Source: Sipunculus nudus
Lineage: Eukaryota > Annelida > Sipuncula > Golfingiida > Sipunculidae
Length of the DNA stretch: 64,000 nt
Direction: 5' to 3'
Assembly: GCA_026874595.1 (NCBI GenBank)
Contig: CM049307.1
Coordinates: 74,874,643-74,938,642, forward strand
Below, one piece after another: positions 58,860 to 64,000 of this stretch. Positions within the stretch are counted from its first letter, which is position 1. The number at the start of each line of letters is the position of its first letter. The position numbers were made by a program, and so were the translations under genes. Below the pieces are notes generated by a model. It was not told where the DNA came from and did no database searches. It saw only the letters and a program-made list of their open reading frames with translations.

Positions 58860-58965
58860 ACTTTTTCTCACTTTTTTTCCTACACTATCAAACAGCCTTC
58901 CACGCTAGGATTCCAAGCCAAAGTCTTAACCACAACAGTGCGCTCTTTCGACCCCGGGGTGAATA
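58860..58965 (-). repeat. Possible tRNA-derived SINE relic
   Basis: On the minus strand TGTGGTTAAGAC resembles a box A of mollusc SINEs and GGCTTGGAATCC, just after it, resembles box B (GGTTCGAATCC). The spacing is shorter than in a tRNA, so this is a degenerate fragment at best. Confidence 0.3.
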
Positions 58966-59800
58966 GCCACTGATCATGGGCGGAGGGTACATGTGGAACG
59001 AGTATCCTTCCTACGCTTATTATGGTTACTTAAATACGCATTCTAGGGGATGCGAATAGCTCAAGAATAAACAGGTAGGAAAGATCAAGAAAGCAAACAT
59101 AAACCCCCATCTTTACTTTTACCTTTATTCTTCTGACATAGGTATAACATATCGCCAACATATCACACTCACTTAGTGTAAGGTTTTCTGAATCTGAATC
59201 TTTGACTGGACACAGAAAAAAATCAAAGCCCACATTATCCTCATCCTTCTGAGAAATGAAAAGATATATAGATGTATTGGCTGTTTTACCATGTCATCTC
59301 AAACTATGGGGTAACACAAAACCCAGTTCTGGACAAACCATACACTCCAAAGGAATATGTCAGAAACCTCTAGGCATGGCCCCCGGACCTATATATAAAG
59401 TGCTGGTAATAAACATTTTTCGGCAGACTAGTTTCCGATTTTGAATACTTATGACGTCATTATCAATGTTCCTAAAGATAAATGTATCAAATAATTTGAA
59501 TAATTTAAGTTTCCACGATTACGTACGTGGCCGAAAATTTCGAAATTTCCTGCAGTTGTGATATATCTTTGATGGTAATATTGTTTCTCTTCACTATGTT
59601 TGCACGATCTCTTTTTAATCATAAATAAATTGACACATGAATATTACAGTGCTGACTTGACGAAAACCTTCTTTTTAGCCAAGTATGCAAAGAATATCCC
59701 GGAAAACAGATTTAAGGCAAAGTTATCAAGCCACAGGAATCTCGATCTGTTTGTAAATGTTTTCGTAAATGAATAGCATAGTAAGTATATACAAATAAAG

Positions 59801-59859
<59 letters not shown>

Positions 59860-60894
59860 GTATATGTAAATTTCTGTGAATAATTGTATAGGTATATGGT
59901 GAGTGTTTAGGTACATAAAATTATATTTAATTCAGCTGCCTGATAAAGTTTATAATGGGTGACCCTTCACGTCCCCTTAATTTTCTCTTCATTGAAACAG
60001 TACATTTTAGGGGATACAGTACTTTGCGTCACTACAGTACCAACTGGTTATTTATTACGTATTTATTCAGATTTGAAAAACCAGACAGCATTGCCTGATT
60101 TGTAAAATTCAATGAAGGAAATGATCTTATCTTTGTAACTTAATTGTCTGCGGTCCAAGTGGGCTCTTTTTGCCGAGTCAAACGCACGGATTACCCCGTA
60201 CCGACAACCGCATTGCTCTCTGTCTATTGGAGAGTTAATTATTTTCGTGTTTTTAACGGGATGGGGCCATTAGCTGTAGTCACAGACGGAGCCTTGCTTA
60301 GCACCGACAGATTTATAGACCCATAAAGAGATGTAACAACTGTCAGCTGAGAAGGCCTCACGCTCCGGATGTTCAGGAGACTCCGTTTTGCGTCACAAAG
60401 TACCTTACAGATCTAAGTTTAAGAAGATCTACACCTCCTGTGAAGATTTGTTTTATTTCCCCCCGCGGTCTTAGTCACGTGGGCTTTGTCTTGAAGACTA
60501 AAAAGATGTATTTGATATTTCTTGACCATCGTTATTGATAACTGAATTTAATAACTATATAAGAATTGTGATTTTTATTCCCTTGGCTCAATGACAACTG
60601 CACCTTTGGCGATACAAATATGATGTGACATTAACAGTATTCCCTGGTGTCAACGACCTTATCCTTATTCTACTATACAGCTGTTTTACAGAGAGCAATA
60701 ATTCTTGATGCAAATACAACTCATATTTAAACATTTGACAAATGTATTATTGCAAAGTGCTGTCATATGGACAGAATTAGCTCTGCCTTGGTTTTAGTAT
60801 TTACGTTTGCTACTAAAATACGTGAAATAAAATATGAATCGATTTACTGCTAGACGTAATTCAATGCCAGCTTTTATCACGCCAGAGAGCCGTA

Positions 60895-60973
<79 letters not shown>

Positions 60974-61840
60974 GCCGCGAGCAACCAGTTTACCTGTTCT
61001 TAGCGTGGCAACACAGCAAGAACAAGCTTGATGGCTCTGTAAGCAGCAGAAATTTAGTCTTAACCATTAATCGTCCTGTCCAGTCTCGGACATAATACAT
61101 ATCATATTCACCTATTAATTTTATTATTTATAATTTGCGCGAGAAAAGAAGGTGGCGCGATACTTAAACTCTATAATAAAAAGGCTAATAAGCTTGTGGC
61201 AAGAGAAACAGCAGAGAGTATAGAATTACAATAAAAATAAAAATCTATGTACGCCATACCGGAAGGAACGTACTAATGAGACTGGTCTGAACAGCTAATT
61301 AAAGTTTTCAAAATAAATCTGGTGTTTTCGGTCCGTAACTTGAAGAAACATACTCCTAACAGATAAAGCTTCTGCTGTTAAATAAAAGACACTCACATGT
61401 TTGTGATGCCAAATGTGCCTGTCTCAGTGGGCGAACGGCAGGGGTAGGTTTATCGCCAAAATATCGGGTCACGTCGTTCTTACTCAGCTGAATCTGGAAG
61501 ATTTCTCATTAAAAAAACCATGGAGAGAAAGTATAATTACCTGAAAAAAGGTAAAAACTTTTAAGGTTAATAAGCTTAATTGTTTTTGCAGTACAAGGAA
61601 ATTCATATGTTTGAATTTAATGGCAAAACTCAGTAGAATAAAGTATGACAACTTCTCAGAAGATACAGAATACCTTCAGGCATCAAGTTGTAGGTTTTAG
61701 GTGAAATTTGATATAACTGGACCGAAAAGATACAATTTACTCACGATGGTAGCACCCTGGGAACGCTTTTAAGCCCACGCACGGTTTTTATTAGGTCTTC
61801 ATAGCCCGCCACACGTAGATTGCACTTAACCTGGTAATCA
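58966..61840. other. Probable intron with two long TA runs
   Basis: It contains TA dinucleotide runs at 59,805-59,856 and 60,897-60,971. No exon or element end was recognised. Confidence 0.45.
60897..60971. repeat. TA dinucleotide run, longest in the window
   Basis: About 75 bases of uninterrupted TA. A second long run is at 59,805-59,856. Open frames of repeated Ile-Tyr across these are artefacts. Confidence 0.97.
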
Positions 61841-61849
61841 TCTCAAATG

Positions 61850-61975
61850 CTGGATAGACTGCAGACCTTGCGTAAGGGTCTTAGGCTAGAAGTTAGACGC
61901 TAGGGATTCAAACCAATGAACGTTTAGTCATGCACAAGTCCGACATCTTTGCCATAACAGCACAAGGCCCTCAAA
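61850..61975 (-). repeat. Possible tRNA-derived SINE fragment
   Basis: On the minus strand TGGCAAAGATGTCGG (box A-like) is followed about 33 bases later by GGTTTGAATCCC (box B consensus, 61,903-61,914 on the plus strand as its complement). The spacing suits a tRNA-related promoter. It does not fold as a full tRNA by eye. Confidence 0.4.
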
Positions 61976-63089
61976 GTTAGTATAGTATTTAAGTATATAC
62001 ATGGAAATATATATGAATTAAGTTCTTTTCAAATTATTTCACCTTCAGCTATGTTTATCTTTACCAAAATACACACTAACACAAATTTAAGACTTATGAT
62101 TTGTGTAGAATATGAGTTAAATATAGACCTGGCTCCTTTGAGTAATCAAAAGCCAACAAAGACTATGTCACACTGAGCAGACTCGGATTCACAAGAGTAC
62201 GACTTTATTGTTTAGAGTTTACAGTATATACGGTGGATACTGGGGCAACATTTTTTACCCGTAGCAATCAATTTGACCACTACAATGCACTGAGGCTTCT
62301 ACATACACCAGCGGCGTAGGTCATAATTTAGTTAAGAGTTCAATGTTGTCCGTTCAAATATGTAGGATTAGCATTGTTTTCAGGCATATTTTTAGACATG
62401 CATGGGTGCTTTGTGGTAAGGAGGTCACGGAATAAGTAATGTTTTGTAAGCATACGTATGTTAATATAAACCGAAGATGTTTCCTTGAACTGTAACAAAT
62501 TTTGATTTTAAAGTTTGATAGCTGACACAAGTGGTCCCGGCAAGTGGTCACATAGTACCCAACAGTAGAAGTTCGTTTTTGGCAGAAACAACATATGTCG
62601 GAAGGGCGAGACCATGTCAGATGCTAGCCATGGTTACCATGCTTGACCATGGTTGGTCAAGTGGTACATACTACAGCTAGTCAGATGCTTACGACCATGA
62701 GCGTAGTGGTATGATGGATCCGGCGTTGGACTTGCTGTCGGTGCGTTCGTGTACCGTATAGACAAATTTCCGCGTTTAAACTGGTGGCTACAAGAGTGCA
62801 GCCTCTAGCGCCTAATATGGCTACGTGGGTTGAATGCTCCCCGGCAGGCTGAGAAAAACTATAAGAATGTACAGGTCGAAAGACCCCTAAGGGAATGTGT
62901 AAAGTCGAATGATTATGACATCGTCGGTGATATCATACTATAAAATGAACTTTTTTTATAAGTCCGACACTGATGATTGTATTGCATGTATCAATTTTCC
63001 TCGGACGTGCACATCTCAAAATTGTCAAGTTGTGCCATGTCAGAAAAAAAGAGAAAAAAGAATAGACCAGCCCTAAAATAATAATAAGA
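61976..63089. other. No feature seen
   Basis: Probable end of the long intron. A run of CCATGGTTACCATGCTTGAC-like short inverted repeats lies at about 62,620-62,665; nothing else was recognised. Confidence 0.4.
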
Positions 63090-63373
63090 TAATCAGAAGT
63101 CTGCATTCTAATGAATGTAAGCCTCCGCCATGTAGGGGGTCCCTAGATATTGTTGGATGCGTTCAAAACCGTGTTTGCATTCACTTATTCGGCCCATAAT
63201 GTCGGGTCATTCGTGCATAAATAACTTTTCATTTGTGAGTTTTCCTTGATGACGTTCCTGATTCGGGATCTTATGTCGGATCCAGACTAAAATTTAATCA
63301 ATTCTTCATAGACCTATTCCTGAAATGCCCTTATTATTTCATGATACTCCGTTAATAATTGCGTGAGTTATGC
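63090..63373 (+). repeat. Dispersed repeat D, copy 2
   Basis: It is collinear with 33,866-34,168 (AAGTCTGCATTCTA, GTAAGCCTCCGCC, ATTCGGCCCATA, GTCGGATCCA, TGCGTGAGTTATG). It ends about 75 bases before the acceptor of the terminal exon. Confidence 0.72.
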
Positions 63374-63447
63374 TTAACAAACAAACACACATACACGGAC
63401 GTAGATGTACGAGGAGGCATTAATGGTATTGTTTTGTGTATTTTCAG

Positions 63448-63656
63448 CTGACAGATTTGTTGAAGGGATAGCGAAGCGGAATGCTTGGCTGGCCAGGCTG
63501 GATCCTGTCATGAGGTCACTGGTGGTGAGAATACGACAGAACGGAAGTAGAGATCACGTGGTACCACCCAGGTTCTATCATACGTACGGAAAAAGATCAC
63601 GAGCAAGAATGCCATACGAAAACTCAGATTACATGTACGACTCACTGGACGTATGA
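63448..63656 (+). CDS. Terminal exon of a putative neuropeptide or peptide-hormone precursor
   Basis: The acceptor GTATTTTCAG is followed by two bases completing a codon and 69 codons to the stop TGA at 63,654. The product begins ADRFVEGIAKR/NAWLARL and continues through RSLVVRIRQNGSRDHVVPPR to FYHTYGKR, then an acidic tail with YENSDYMYDSLDV. A Lys-Arg site and a Gly-Lys-Arg site would release a 37-residue peptide with a C-terminal Tyr-amide (from Asn to Tyr). I do not recognise the family; it is not clearly NPY, ELH, PDF or allatotropin-like. AATAAA follows 28 bases after the stop. Joining to the signal exon at 35,682 is phase-compatible but inferred. Confidence 0.6.
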
Positions 63657-63684
63657 CAAGAAACTGGATAATGGAAACACTAAA

Positions 63685-63690
63685 AATAAA
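63685..63690 (+). terminator. Polyadenylation signal AATAAA
   Basis: A canonical AATAAA lies 28 bases after the stop codon at 63,656, with TG/T-rich sequence downstream, which supports 63,448-63,656 as a 3' terminal exon. Confidence 0.6.
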
Positions 63691-64000
63691 CTTTTTCCTG
63701 TATATTAATTGTGTTTCTATTTTTTATTCGGTACAAACACATCATAAACAGCTGTAAAAGACAGCAAACGCTACTATAAAAGTCACTTGAACACTTAGTA
63801 GAAATCTGTCAGTGTCACTTATTTCCGCGGAACAAAAGGGCATAAATTTTGTGAATCTTATTTGGATAACATGTTTTGGCAAAGCTACAAAGCATTCTAG
63901 TTTTAAACCGTAAAAAAGTAAACAGTTTTTGGCATATCACTTGCCATGATCTTGTTTATATGTTTCACGTACCATGGAACAATCATATTAAAAGAACACA
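63691..64000. other. Downstream sequence, no feature seen
   Basis: AT-rich DNA after the polyadenylation signal. Nothing recognised. Confidence 0.4.

Noticed and set aside
60834-61031. Plus-strand frame of repeated Ile-Tyr, and similar frames at 30,679, 50,445 and 59,644
   Set aside because: They are translations of TA dinucleotide runs.

Overview
This is AT-rich animal DNA with spliced genes, long introns and very dense interspersed repeats. The repeat types (short elements with internal minisatellite cores, a CGGA-rich tract and a 3' terminal hairpin) and the gene sequences point to a mollusc, most likely a bivalve; this is inference, and no species can be named from the sequence alone. 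There are no bacterial-type operons, no CRISPR array and no rRNA gene. I found no intact tRNA gene.

Left third (1-24,200): nine minus-strand exons of one gene, an orthologue of CCDC33 (C2-domain and coiled-coil protein), running from a likely start near 24,179 down to 10,024. Every splice site found is canonical and every phase agrees from exon to exon. The 3' half of the gene (the coiled-coil part) is not visible and should lie beyond position 1. Most of its larger introns are filled by repeats. The region 3,794-9,931 is a four-level nest: a short inverted-repeat element is split by an element with a GCGAACCTGTG end motif, which is split by a GTATCCGC-type element, which is split by an ATGCCCCC-type element.

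Middle (24,200-35,600): CCDC33 upstream DNA, a small plus-strand transcription-start region with ETS-type sites at about 27,865-28,310, simple repeats, and a 163-bp minisatellite (31,400-32,580).

Right half (35,600-64,000): a plus-strand exon encoding a signal peptide (35,682-35,769) and a plus-strand terminal exon (63,448-63,656) that fit in splice phase. Together they would encode a peptide-hormone-like precursor of about 104 residues with a Lys-Arg site and a Gly-Lys-Arg amidation site. The intervening 27.7 kb would be an intron carrying a 4.1-kb minisatellite element inserted in a CpG-rich inverted-repeat element, a 5'-truncated and frameshifted LINE (45,266-47,545), a GTATCCGC-type element, and another TAGCTCAG-type element.

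The main unexplained structure is that at least five, probably six, repeat families with unrelated core sequences share one architecture: a CTAGA- or ACAAG-like 5' start, a family-specific motif, a tandem core, usually a CGGA tract, and a 3' hairpin whose right arm is the reverse complement of the 5' motif. Three or four of the families also carry the palindrome GGTGGCGCCACC in their core units.
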